Shown here piece by piece: positions 1 through 5,878 of a stretch of 5,878 bases of DNA. Position numbers and translations under genes: made by a program. The first letter of the stretch is position 1; every line of letters starts with the position of its first letter. The notes beneath the pieces were generated by a model. It ran no database searches. It was not told the origin of the DNA and saw only the letters and a program-made list of their open reading frames with translations. This DNA comes from Bacteroidaceae bacterium (GTDB taxonomy: Bacteria > Bacteroidota > Bacteroidia > Bacteroidales > Bacteroidaceae), in assembly GCA_017557475.1 (NCBI GenBank), contig JAFYYO010000095.1, positions 1-5,878 on the forward strand, written 5' to 3'.

Positions 1-117
1 AAACAAGACAAAGGCAAGATTAATCTTCTTATTGACGATGTAAATACCATCGGTGAAGCAGTTCAACTCCTGAAACAAATAAACAATTTAAGTTATGCTC
101 AAGCATCTGACAATTAA
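1..117 (+). CDS. 3' end of an unidentified protein-coding gene (partial)
   Basis: Frame 1 is open from the window edge for 38 codons and ends in tandem stops (TAA TAA, 115-120). The visible C-terminal tail is hydrophilic and probably helical, with a stretch reading INLLIDDVNTIGEAVQLLKQ and a short polar end (SYAQASDN). I do not recognise the family. The stop lies 23 bp inside recN in another frame, so the two genes overlap and are probably co-transcribed and translationally linked. In many Bacteroidales recN sits near coaBC and a DUF4835 gene, but this tail does not clearly match either from memory. That the frame is coding is inferred from its being open, the plausible amino-acid composition and the tight junction with recN. 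The tail is too short for a functional call. Confidence 0.6.
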   Translation, partial: KQDKGKINLLIDDVNTIGEAVQLLKQINNLSYAQASDN

Positions 118-1771
118 TAATTATGTGCTCATAGAGTCTCTCGACATAGACTTGGAACCTGGCTTCTCTGTTATGACAGGCGAAACAGGCGCAGGTAAAT
201 CCATCATTCTTGGTGCTCTCGGCTTGCTTATGGGGCAGCGTGCAGACTCTGGAAGCATTATGCCCGGGGCAGCGAAATGTACTGTGGAAGGCATCTTCAA
301 CATTGAAGGCTATGACATGCAGGCTCTTTTCGAGGAGAATGAACTCGACTATGAGCCTGAGTGCATCCTTCGTCGTGAAGTGGCAGCTAATGGAAAGAGC
401 CGAGCCTTCGTGAATGATAGTCCGGTAAATGTCGCTGTTCTTCGTCAGATTGCCCTTCGTCTGCTTGATATCCACTCGCAACATAGCAATCTGTTGCTCG
501 AGAATCCTGCCTTCCAACTTGGTATTGTAGATACGGTTGCGAGCCATCCCGATTTGCTTTCGCAGTATCAGGATTGTTATGCCCGCATTATGGAAGCCAA
601 GCGCAAACTTAAGGAGATGGAAGAGAGCCTTGCAAAGAGACAGAGCGACGAGGATTATTTGCGCTTCCAGCTTGAGCAACTTGACGAGTTCAAACCACAA
701 GCAGGAGAAGACGAGGAACTGAAGCAGTTGCAGAGTGCCCTTTCTCATGCCGAAGAGATTAAAGTCGCGCTTTCAGGTATCGATGTATTGCTGAATGGAG
801 ATGATAGCGAGAATGGAGTAGGAGCTATTGATGCTCTTAGGCGTTCAAGCCAGACAATGCAACAGATTGCCAGTGTTTATCCTGCTATCGAAGCGTATTT
901 GGAGAGGCTGGAAAGCGTTGTTATTGAAGTCAAAGATATTGCAAGCGACATCAACAGCCTTGCAGAAGATGTGGAGTACAACCCTGCTCGTTTACAGGAA
1001 GTTACAGAGAGGCTCGACAATCTCTTCTCCCTTGAACAGAAACATCATGTCGATTCTGCAGAAGAACTTATCGCTCTTGCTGAAGACATCCGTAATCAAC
1101 TTTCATTACTTGCTGATTCAGAGGATAATATAAAGGAGCTTCAAAAGCAGATAGCAACAGATACTGAGCAGGCAAAGAAGCTTGCTGAGAAACTTTCTGC
1201 AGACAGAGCGAAGGCTGCCAAACAAGTGGAAAGGCTGGTGAAAGACGCGCTTGTTCAGATGGATATGCCTGCCGTTGTCTTCAACGCAAATGTGGAAAAG
1301 ACAGAAGAGCTACAGCCTTCTGGACAAGATACTATCACCTTCCTTTTCTCTGCAAATAAGAGCATGAGTCCCAGACCTTTAGCAGATGTGGCAAGTGGAG
1401 GTGAGATGTCGAGAGTTATGCTTGCCTTGAAGGCTTTGACCAGCAAGCAGATGCATCTTCCGACCATCATCTTTGATGAGATTGATACTGGCGTGAGTGG
1501 CAAAGTTGCTAGTTCTATGGCACAGATTATGGCTCAGATGAGCACAGATGCAAGTCAGCAAGTCCTTGCCATCACCCACCTTCCGCAGATTGCGGCTAAG
1601 GGCAAGACGCATTACTCCGTATATAAAGAGGATGATGGAAGCCGTACTTTAACGCATATTCGACAACTTGATGAGGAACAACGAATTGCAGAACTTGCTC
1701 ACATGCTTAGCGGAAGTAAGGTGACGGAAGCTGCCAAAGAGAATGCCAAACAACTTTTGCAGGACAAATGA
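95..1771 (+). CDS. recN: DNA repair protein RecN, SMC-like ATPase
   Basis: RecN is a cytoplasmic SMC-family ATPase that acts at DNA double-strand breaks and supports RecA-dependent recombinational repair. The 558-residue product is full length for the family (about 550-570). The N-terminal half-domain opens with the typical MLKHLTINNYVLIESLDIDL, followed by Walker A GETGAGKS at residues 29-36. The middle (about 155-375) is rich in Glu, Lys, Leu and Gln and reads as the two coiled-coil arms of the SMC hairpin. The C-terminal half-domain has the ABC signature SGGEMSRV (434-441), Walker B TIIFDEIDTGVSG (457-469) and the H-loop ITHLPQIAA (493-501, His495). All ATPase motifs are intact. The start is fixed by the family-typical N-terminus; no Shine-Dalgarno is visible, as usual in Bacteroidota. 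It overlaps the preceding gene by 23 bp and tilS by 4 bp, so it is internal to an operon. No SOS-type operator can be recognised near the start. Confidence 0.97.
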   Translation: MLKHLTINNYVLIESLDIDLEPGFSVMTGETGAGKSIILGALGLLMGQRADSGSIMPGAAKCTVEGIFNIEGYDMQALFEENELDYEPECILRREVAANGKSRAFVNDSPVNVAVLRQIALRLLDIHSQHSNLLLENPAFQLGIVDTVASHPDLLSQYQDCYARIMEAKRKLKEMEESLAKRQSDEDYLRFQLEQLDEFKPQAGEDEELKQLQSALSHAEEIKVALSGIDVLLNGDDSENGVGAIDALRRSSQTMQQIASVYPAIEAYLERLESVVIEVKDIASDINSLAEDVEYNPARLQEVTERLDNLFSLEQKHHVDSAEELIALAEDIRNQLSLLADSEDNIKELQKQIATDTEQAKKLAEKLSADRAKAAKQVERLVKDALVQMDMPAVVFNANVEKTEELQPSGQDTITFLFSANKSMSPRPLADVASGGEMSRVMLALKALTSKQMHLPTIIFDEIDTGVSGKVASSMAQIMAQMSTDASQQVLAITHLPQIAAKGKTHYSVYKEDDGSRTLTHIRQLDEEQRIAELAHMLSGSKVTEAAKENAKQLLQDK

Positions 1772-3048
1772 TAGAGAAAGTTTGCTCATATATTGCCAAA
1801 GAAATAGGACTTGAAGCTGAGTCCTTAGTTCTTGTTGCACTGAGCGGAGGAGCTGATTCTACAGCACTTTTACTTATTATGAAGGAACTTGGTTACAAGC
1901 TTGAGGCTCTTCATTGTAACTTCCATTTGAGGGGCGAAGAGTCGAATCGCGACCAAGCTTTTGTGGAGGAACTTTGCAAAGAGCAAGGAGTGACTCTTTC
2001 TGTTCGCCATTTCAATACGGAGGAAGTTGCAAGGGAGCGTGGAATTAGCATAGAAATGGCAGCTCGAGACCTTCGTTACGACTGGTTCCGAGAGGAGCTG
2101 AAGGCAAGAAAAGCAGCTTATATAGCTGTCGCTCATCATCGAGACGACCAGGCTGAGACGCTACTTCTCAACCTCATTCGTGGCACAGGATTGCGCGGTT
2201 TGGCAGGAATGCAGCCTAAGCATGATGACATCATCCGTCCTTTGCTTTGCTTGAGTCGCAAGGAGATTCTGCAGTACCTTGAGAGTAGGGGACAGTCATA
2301 CGTTACAGATAGCACCAATTTGGAACGTACTTGCCAGCGGAACAGTATTCGTCTGGACCTCATTCCAATGCTTCAGAGCATCAATCCATCAGCTGTCGAG
2401 CATCTTTGTCTTGCCTCTGATAATGTGCGAGAGAGTTTGGCATACTACAAGAAGGGCATAGAAGCCGCTTTTCAAGAGTTGGGTATTACGGCAAGCACTT
2501 TCCCACTTAATGCTCTAACCTCCCACACTTTACTTCATGAATGGCTTGCTGGGAAGGGATTCAATCAAGCTCAGGAAGAGGAAATGCTAATGGCTGGCTC
2601 CTCAACCTCCTTTAATGGAAGTCGTGTCGGCAAGTTTTGGGTCTCAAGTAGTCATAAGGTATTGTTTGACCGCGAAGCCTTATTGTTACTACCACTAAAT
2701 ACGTCAGAGAAGTCTGTCCCTCAATTAAAGCAAGAGATAGTGTCTTGCATCGGGGAAACAGGTTCAAATGTTGCTTACTTTGATGCAGATTTGCTTACAG
2801 AAGCCATTGAGGTTCGAGCTATTCGAGAAGGTGATTCATTTGTTCCATTCGGCATGAAGGGAAGGAAGTTGGTAAGCGATTTCCTGACAGACCGCAAGTT
2901 GAATCGCTTTGAGAAAGCAGAGCAGTTTGTGGCAACTTGTGGCGAAGATATCATTTGGCTGATAGGTCATCGTAGCGACAATCGTTATAGAGTAACAGAC
3001 AAGACCAGTCGCATCTTAAAACTAAGCGTGCTTAATTGCCAAACATAA
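1768..3048 (+). CDS. tilS: tRNA(Ile)-lysidine synthetase
   Basis: TilS uses ATP and lysine to convert C34 of the CAU anticodon of tRNA-Ile2 to lysidine, switching both its charging and its decoding from Met/AUG to Ile/AUA; it is normally essential. The 426-residue product matches the length of the E. coli-type enzyme. The N-terminal PP-loop ATPase motif SGGADS is at 26-31. Next come HCNFHLRGEES (49-59), ARDLRYDWF, then AHHRDDQAET (122-131) with LIRGTGLRGLAGM. RPLL is at 157-160, and DSTNLE with RNSIR and IPML at 181-202, all family landmarks. A TilS C-terminal domain is visible at about 348-420 (VRAIREGDSFVPFG, then KLVSDFLTDRKL). The ATG shares ATGA with the recN stop, giving a 4-bp overlap and likely translational coupling. 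The last seven codons and the TAA lie in the first unit of a repeat cluster, so the extreme C-terminal tail (SVLNCQT) may be repeat-derived. No catalytic residue appears to be missing. Confidence 0.96.
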   Translation: MIEKVCSYIAKEIGLEAESLVLVALSGGADSTALLLIMKELGYKLEALHCNFHLRGEESNRDQAFVEELCKEQGVTLSVRHFNTEEVARERGISIEMAARDLRYDWFREELKARKAAYIAVAHHRDDQAETLLLNLIRGTGLRGLAGMQPKHDDIIRPLLCLSRKEILQYLESRGQSYVTDSTNLERTCQRNSIRLDLIPMLQSINPSAVEHLCLASDNVRESLAYYKKGIEAAFQELGITASTFPLNALTSHTLLHEWLAGKGFNQAQEEEMLMAGSSTSFNGSRVGKFWVSSSHKVLFDREALLLLPLNTSEKSVPQLKQEIVSCIGETGSNVAYFDADLLTEAIEVRAIREGDSFVPFGMKGRKLVSDFLTDRKLNRFEKAEQFVATCGEDIIWLIGHRSDNRYRVTDKTSRILKLSVLNCQT

Positions 3049-3114
3049 CGTGTAATGATTGCAAATATCACGTGTAATGTTTGCCAACGACACACGTGTC
3101 ATTTGCAAACATCA
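3027..3114 (+). repeat. Cluster of four degenerate 20-24 bp tandem repeats
   Basis: Four head-to-tail units start with CGTG: 3027-3048 (22 bp), 3049-3070 (22 bp), 3071-3094 (24 bp) and 3095-3114 (20 bp). The shared core is roughly CGTGTAATGTTTGCAAA, ending in ACATCA or a variant. Units two and three share CGTGTAATG exactly; unit four has CGTGTCA then TTTGCAAACATCA; unit one is the most diverged. Each unit is centred on a TTGCAA/TTTGCAAA-like dyad, and units three and four form longer inverted pairs: ATGTTTGC at 3077-3084 against GCAAACAT at 3105-3112, with palindrome ACACGTGT (3092-3099) between them. The first unit is inside tilS and carries its TAA. The cluster could be a binding-site array, a short palindromic interspersed element, or part of a 3' end structure. 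There is no unique spacer between units, so it is not CRISPR. Confidence 0.75.
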
Positions 3115-3144
3115 CTAGAGTGTTTTTGAAAAGCTCTTGCAAGA

Positions 3145-3176
3145 TTGGGATTGTCCTGCATTTCTTCGTACCTTTG
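3145..3176 (+). promoter_or_regulatory. Possible upstream Bacteroidota-type promoter
   Basis: A TTG at 3145-3147 is followed, after 21 bp, by TACCTTTG at 3169-3176, which fits the Bacteroidota consensus of a -33 TTTG and a -7 TAnnTTTG box. The -33 half is weak (TTG preceded by A). The predicted start would be near 3180-3184, giving a typA leader of about 105 nt. The -7 box lies within the left arm of a strong inverted repeat (3168-3192), so this may be a regulated second typA promoter, or merely a hairpin that happens to contain the box. Confidence 0.4.
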
Positions 3177-3192
3177 ACAAAGTCGAAGGTAC
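3168..3192 (+). other. 11-bp stem-loop overlapping the upstream -7-like box
   Basis: GTACCTTTGAC (3168-3178) pairs with GTCGAAGGTAC (3182-3192) across an AAA loop. Ten of the eleven pairs are Watson-Crick and one is T-G (3175/3185). No T-run follows on either strand, so it is not a canonical intrinsic terminator. The left arm contains the complete TACCTTTG box. Possible roles are an operator dyad at a promoter, an RNA hairpin ending or stabilising the tilS transcript, or a leader structure for typA. The structure is seen directly; its role is open. Confidence 0.7.
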
Positions 3193-3233
3193 ACTCGTTC
3201 TGAAAATATAAAAGAAAAAAGTTCTATTTTCTT

Positions 3234-3264
3234 TTTGTTTTTCTCTCACTTAATCGTACCTTTG
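3234..3264 (+). promoter_or_regulatory. Bacteroidota housekeeping promoter of typA
   Basis: TTTG at 3234-3237 and TACCTTTG at 3257-3264 are separated by 19 bp, matching the -33/-7 consensus TTTG-N19-21-TAnnTTTG read by the primary sigma factor of Bacteroidota. The upstream sequence (3203-3236) is A- and T-tract rich and could help polymerase binding. The expected transcription start is around 3269-3272, only some 17 nt before the typA ATG. It should drive typA and the overlapping downstream gene. Confidence 0.8.
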
Positions 3265-3270
3265 CAGCCG

Positions 3271-3287
3271 AAAAGAAAACGAAAAGT
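3271..3287 (+). promoter_or_regulatory. Short A-rich leader of typA without Shine-Dalgarno
   Basis: The 17 bases before the ATG are almost all A and G with strong A excess (AAAAGAAAACGAAAAGT) and contain no GGAGG-like sequence. A-rich, structure-free regions just upstream of the start are characteristic of well-translated Bacteroidota genes, whose ribosomes make little use of Shine-Dalgarno pairing. This supports the ATG at 3288 as the start. Confidence 0.6.
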
Positions 3288-5090
3288 ATGCAAAGCATAA
3301 GAAACATAGCCATTATAGCTCATGTCGATCACGGCAAGACAACCCTCGTAGATAAGATGCTTTTGGCTGGAAATCTCTTTCGCGAGAACCAGCAGACTGG
3401 CGAGCTGATGCTCGACAACAACGAACTTGAAAGAGAACGTGGAATCACCATTCTCTCCAAGAACGTCAGCATAAATTACAAGGACACGAAGATAAACATT
3501 ATCGACACTCCGGGTCACAGTGATTTCGGTGGCGAGGTGGAACGCGTCCTGAACATGGCAGACGGATGCCTTCTCCTTGTGGATGCTTTCGAGGGACCTA
3601 TGCCGCAGACGCGATTTGTTCTCCAGAAAGCACTTCAGATAGGCTTAAAGCCCGTCGTTGTCATCAATAAGGTGGATAAGCCGAACTGTCGTCCAGAAGA
3701 GGTTTACGAGATGGTGTTCGACCTGATGTGCGACCTTGATGCGACTGAAGAGCAGCTCGATTTCCCCGTCATCTATGGCTCAGCAAAGCAAGGATGGATG
3801 GCAGAAGACTGGCAGACGCCAACTCAAGACATCACTTATCTGCTCGATTGTATCCTTAAATACATTCCTGAACCAGAGATGCTCGAAGGCACGCCTCAGA
3901 TGCTCATCACCAGCCTTGACTATAGCAACTATACTGGTCGTATCGCAGTGGGTAGAGTGCATCGCGGCACACTTCGCGAAGGCATGAACATTACGATCGC
4001 TCATCGGAATGGAGAGCTGGAGAAGACGAAAATCAAGGAACTCCACACCTTCACGGGAATGGGGCGTCAGAGGACTGCGGAGGTCGGTTCTGGTGACATT
4101 TGCGCTATAGTTGGCTTGGAGCGATTCGAGATTGGTGACACGATTTGCGACTTTGAGAATCCTGAGCCTCTGCCTCCTATCAGCATAGACGAGCCGACGA
4201 TGTCTATGCTCTTTACTATCAACGACTCGCCTTTCTTTGGTAAAGAGGGCAAGTATTGCACGAGCCGTCATATTGGAGAGCGTTTGGAAAGGGAACTCGA
4301 AAAGAATCTTGCTCTTCGAGTAGAAGTGCCTGAAGGCTATACTGACCGCTGGGTTGTTTCCGGCAGAGGCGTGCTGCATCTGTCAGTTCTCATCGAGACG
4401 ATGCGTCGTGAAGGCTATGAACTGCAAGTTGGTCAGCCGCAGGTCATCTATAAACAGATAGATGGCGTGAAATGCGAACCCATAGAGGAGATGACCATCA
4501 ATGTGCCTGAGGAGTTTGCTTCGAAGATGATAGATATGGTGACTCGCAGGAAAGGCGAGATGACAAGCATGGAGAGTCAGGGAGAGAGGGTCAATATCGA
4601 GTTCCTCATTCCCAGTCGCGGCATCATAGGTCTGCGCACAAACATGCTTACAGCAAGTCAGGGCGAAGCTATCATAGCACATCGTTTCAAGGAATATCAG
4701 CCTTATAAAGGCGACATCAATCGACGCGTGAATGGCTCCCTTATCGCTCTCGAAAGCGGCAATGCCTACGCTTATGCCATCGACCATCTGCAAGATAGAG
4801 GTCGCTTCTTCATCGAACCTCAAGACCAAGTTTATGCTGGGCAAGTCGTAGGCGAGCATGTTCACGAGAATGATATCGTCATAAACGTCTGCAAAGCAAA
4901 GCAATTGACTAACGTTCGAGCAAGTGGAACAGACGAGAAAGCCCACATCATCCCAGCCACAATCTTCTCTCTGGAAGAGGCTCTCGAGTACATCAAAGCC
5001 GATGAATACGTAGAGGTAACGCCCAAGAGCATGCGTATGCGAAAGGTTATCCTTGACCATCTTGAGAGGAAAAGAGCGAATAAAGAATGA
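3288..5090 (+). CDS. typA: Translational GTPase TypA/BipA
   Basis: TypA (BipA) is a ribosome-binding GTPase of the EF-G/LepA class, linked in other bacteria to 50S assembly at low temperature, stress adaptation and host-related traits. The 600-residue product is of normal family length. GTPase motifs are all present: G1 AHVDHGKTT (11-19), G2 RGITIL (51-56), G3 DTPGH (73-77), G4 NKVD (127-130) and G5 GSAK (164-167). A beta-barrel domain II follows at about 200-300. Domain III includes GRGVLHL (359-365). An EF-G-like domain V and the TypA-specific C-terminal domain follow, with PSRGIIGLR at 442-450 and a basic end ([19 protein letters not shown]). The start is supported by the family-typical [20 protein letters not shown] and the adjacent promoter. 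Its TGA overlaps the next gene's ATG by 4 bp. Codons such as CTC, ATC and CGT look more frequent here than in tilS, consistent with high expression, though I did not count them. Confidence 0.97.
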   Translation: MQSIRNIAIIAHVDHGKTTLVDKMLLAGNLFRENQQTGELMLDNNELERERGITILSKNVSINYKDTKINIIDTPGHSDFGGEVERVLNMADGCLLLVDAFEGPMPQTRFVLQKALQIGLKPVVVINKVDKPNCRPEEVYEMVFDLMCDLDATEEQLDFPVIYGSAKQGWMAEDWQTPTQDITYLLDCILKYIPEPEMLEGTPQMLITSLDYSNYTGRIAVGRVHRGTLREGMNITIAHRNGELEKTKIKELHTFTGMGRQRTAEVGSGDICAIVGLERFEIGDTICDFENPEPLPPISIDEPTMSMLFTINDSPFFGKEGKYCTSRHIGERLERELEKNLALRVEVPEGYTDRWVVSGRGVLHLSVLIETMRREGYELQVGQPQVIYKQIDGVKCEPIEEMTINVPEEFASKMIDMVTRRKGEMTSMESQGERVNIEFLIPSRGIIGLRTNMLTASQGEAIIAHRFKEYQPYKGDINRRVNGSLIALESGNAYAYAIDHLQDRGRFFIEPQDQVYAGQVVGEHVHENDIVINVCKAKQLTNVRASGTDEKAHIIPATIFSLEEALEYIKADEYVEVTPKSMRMRKVILDHLERKRANKE

Positions 5091-5878
5091 TTAAGCAATT
5101 CATAATTTCCCTTTTGCTTCTTGCCCCATGTTCCTTGCTCTTTGCGCAAACTTCTTGGGTTGCCTTCGATGGTCTTGGCCGTTCCTTGCCTACTGCAGAG
5201 GAATGTCCGCTCAGGACCGACGGCAAGCCGCGAACCGTAGGCATTTTCTACATCACTTGGCACACGCAAGGACTTCATAACGGACAGCCTTATACGAACG
5301 ATGTCACGAAGCTTATCGAGGCAGATCCCATGGGCACTCGAGGCAATCCTGACTGGCCTTATGCAACTTATCATTGGGGAGAGCCGGAATATGGTTATTT
5401 CCTCAGTCAAGACCGCTACGTTTGCATGCACGACCTCTCGATGCTAGCCGATGCTGGAGTGGACGTGCTCATCATGGATGTCACGAATGCCGTGTGCTAT
5501 TGGGACGAATGGGAAGTGCTCTTCACAACGATGCAGGAGATGAAAGCTCTTGGTAACAAGGTTCCAAAGTTCTGTTTCTGGGCATTCAATGGCAACGTGA
5601 TTGATGTCGTGCAGAGCCTCTACGAACGCTTCTACAAGACGCCTCGCTACCAGGATTGCTGGTTTTATTGGGAAGGCAAGCCCCTCTTGCTATATAACGC
5701 AACGCCCAGCGTCGATGCCAATCCCAATGGCGGACAGAAAGATAAGGACTATAGTGAAGAGGTCAAGCAATTCTTTACCCTTAGGAATATGTGGTGGGGA
5801 TACAAGAATTGGGCTGGAGCACCATATGTCGGAGGCGAAGACAAATGGAGTTTTGGCTACGAACTTAACGACAAGAAT
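5087..5878 (+). CDS. Secreted protein resembling GH71/GH99-like glycosidases (5' part)
   Basis: The frame opens at the ATG sharing ATGA with the typA stop and remains open to the window edge, giving 264 residues. Residues 1-20 form a signal peptide: MIKQ, a hydrophobic core (FIISLLLLAP) and a likely signal-peptidase I cut after LLFA, before QTSW. Cys15 is preceded by Pro, so a lipobox is unlikely. The exported part is rich in Trp, Tyr and Asp. It has strand-like segments typical of a TIM barrel: VGIFYITWH (51-59), HWGEPEYGYF (96-105), LADAGVDVLIMDVTN (120-134) and CWFYWEGKPLLLYN (191-204). This arrangement recalls GH71/GH99-like proteins that act on complex glycans, but I cannot place it in a defined family, and Asp131 or Glu99 as active-site residues would be guesses. 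It probably works in the periplasm or at the cell surface. Co-transcription with typA is inferred from the overlap. The C-terminus, including any secretion or binding domain, lies outside the window. Confidence 0.8.
   Translation, partial: MIKQFIISLLLLAPCSLLFAQTSWVAFDGLGRSLPTAEECPLRTDGKPRTVGIFYITWHTQGLHNGQPYTNDVTKLIEADPMGTRGNPDWPYATYHWGEPEYGYFLSQDRYVCMHDLSMLADAGVDVLIMDVTNAVCYWDEWEVLFTTMQEMKALGNKVPKFCFWAFNGNVIDVVQSLYERFYKTPRYQDCWFYWEGKPLLLYNATPSVDANPNGGQKDKDYSEEVKQFFTLRNMWWGYKNWAGAPYVGGEDKWSFGYELNDKN

Noticed and set aside
29..748. 239-codon open frame on the minus strand opposite recN
   Set aside because: It lies opposite the Walker A region and arm sequence of an intact recN, shows no recognisable domain and has no promoter or start context. 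It is an antisense shadow.
1768..1771. recN-tilS overlap as a possible gene fusion or programmed frameshift
   Set aside because: Both proteins have complete, family-typical ends (QLLQDK and MIEKVCSYIAK), so it is an ordinary ATGA stop-start overlap.
3027..3114. Possible CRISPR array
   Set aside because: The units adjoin directly with no unique spacers, the repeats are degenerate and no cas gene is nearby.
3055..3129. A 24-codon + strand frame with CNVC and HTCH, resembling a tiny zinc-binding peptide
   Set aside because: Its Cys codons come from the repeated CGTGT core (ACG TGT) rather than from protein selection. There is no start context and the frame is not supported beyond the repeat.
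3210..3235. Inverted repeat AAAAGAAAA / TTTTCTTTT as a possible terminator
   Set aside because: The stem is almost pure A/T with an 8-nt loop, would be weak, and overlaps the -33 region of the typA promoter. It is better read as A/T-rich promoter upstream sequence.
3780..5060. Two long minus-strand open frames (199 and 225 codons) opposite typA
   Set aside because: typA is complete and strongly conserved through this stretch. The antisense proteins have no recognisable family and reflect codon bias on the coding strand.
5087..5146. Lipoprotein signal (Cys15) in the exported protein
   Set aside because: Residue -1 to the Cys is Pro and -2 is Ala, which does not satisfy the lipobox. The AxxC-like match lies within the hydrophobic core and a signal-peptidase I site after LLFA fits better.

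Overview
The window looks like chromosomal DNA from a Bacteroidales bacterium, most likely a Prevotella-like member of the Bacteroidota. The protein sequences have that flavour. The start codons lack Shine-Dalgarno sequences. The typA upstream region carries a near-ideal Bacteroidota housekeeping promoter (TTTG, 19 bp, TACCTTTG) followed by a short A-rich leader. The genus is an inference from style, not from a database match. All genes are on the + strand.

Left part (1-3048): three tightly packed genes. The last 38 codons of an unrecognised gene overlap the start of recN (SMC-like DNA-repair ATPase). recN in turn overlaps tilS (tRNA-Ile lysidine synthetase) by 4 bp in an ATGA arrangement. 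This is almost certainly one transcription unit, joining a recombination-repair gene to an essential tRNA-modification gene.

Middle (3049-3287): the only real intergenic gap, 239 bp. Its first part is a cluster of about four degenerate, partly palindromic 20-24 bp repeats. The cluster begins inside the last codons of tilS and supplies its stop codon. Next comes an 11-bp-stem hairpin whose left arm contains a TACCTTTG promoter-like box. An A/T-rich tract and the strong typA promoter follow. The same 11-mer (TCGTACCTTTG) occurs at both promoter-like boxes.

Right part (3288-5878): typA/bipA, a complete ribosome-associated translational GTPase, overlaps by 4 bp (ATGA) the start of a secreted protein that runs off the window end. 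That protein has a clear signal peptide and an aromatic-rich fold resembling the GH71/GH99-like group of putative glycosidases; its exact function is not recognised.

Most of the window is ordinary housekeeping sequence. I see no defence system, mobile element, CRISPR array or RNA gene. The points worth following up are the repeat cluster fused to the tilS 3' end, the hairpin over the upstream promoter-like box, and the coupling of a putative secreted glycosidase to typA.
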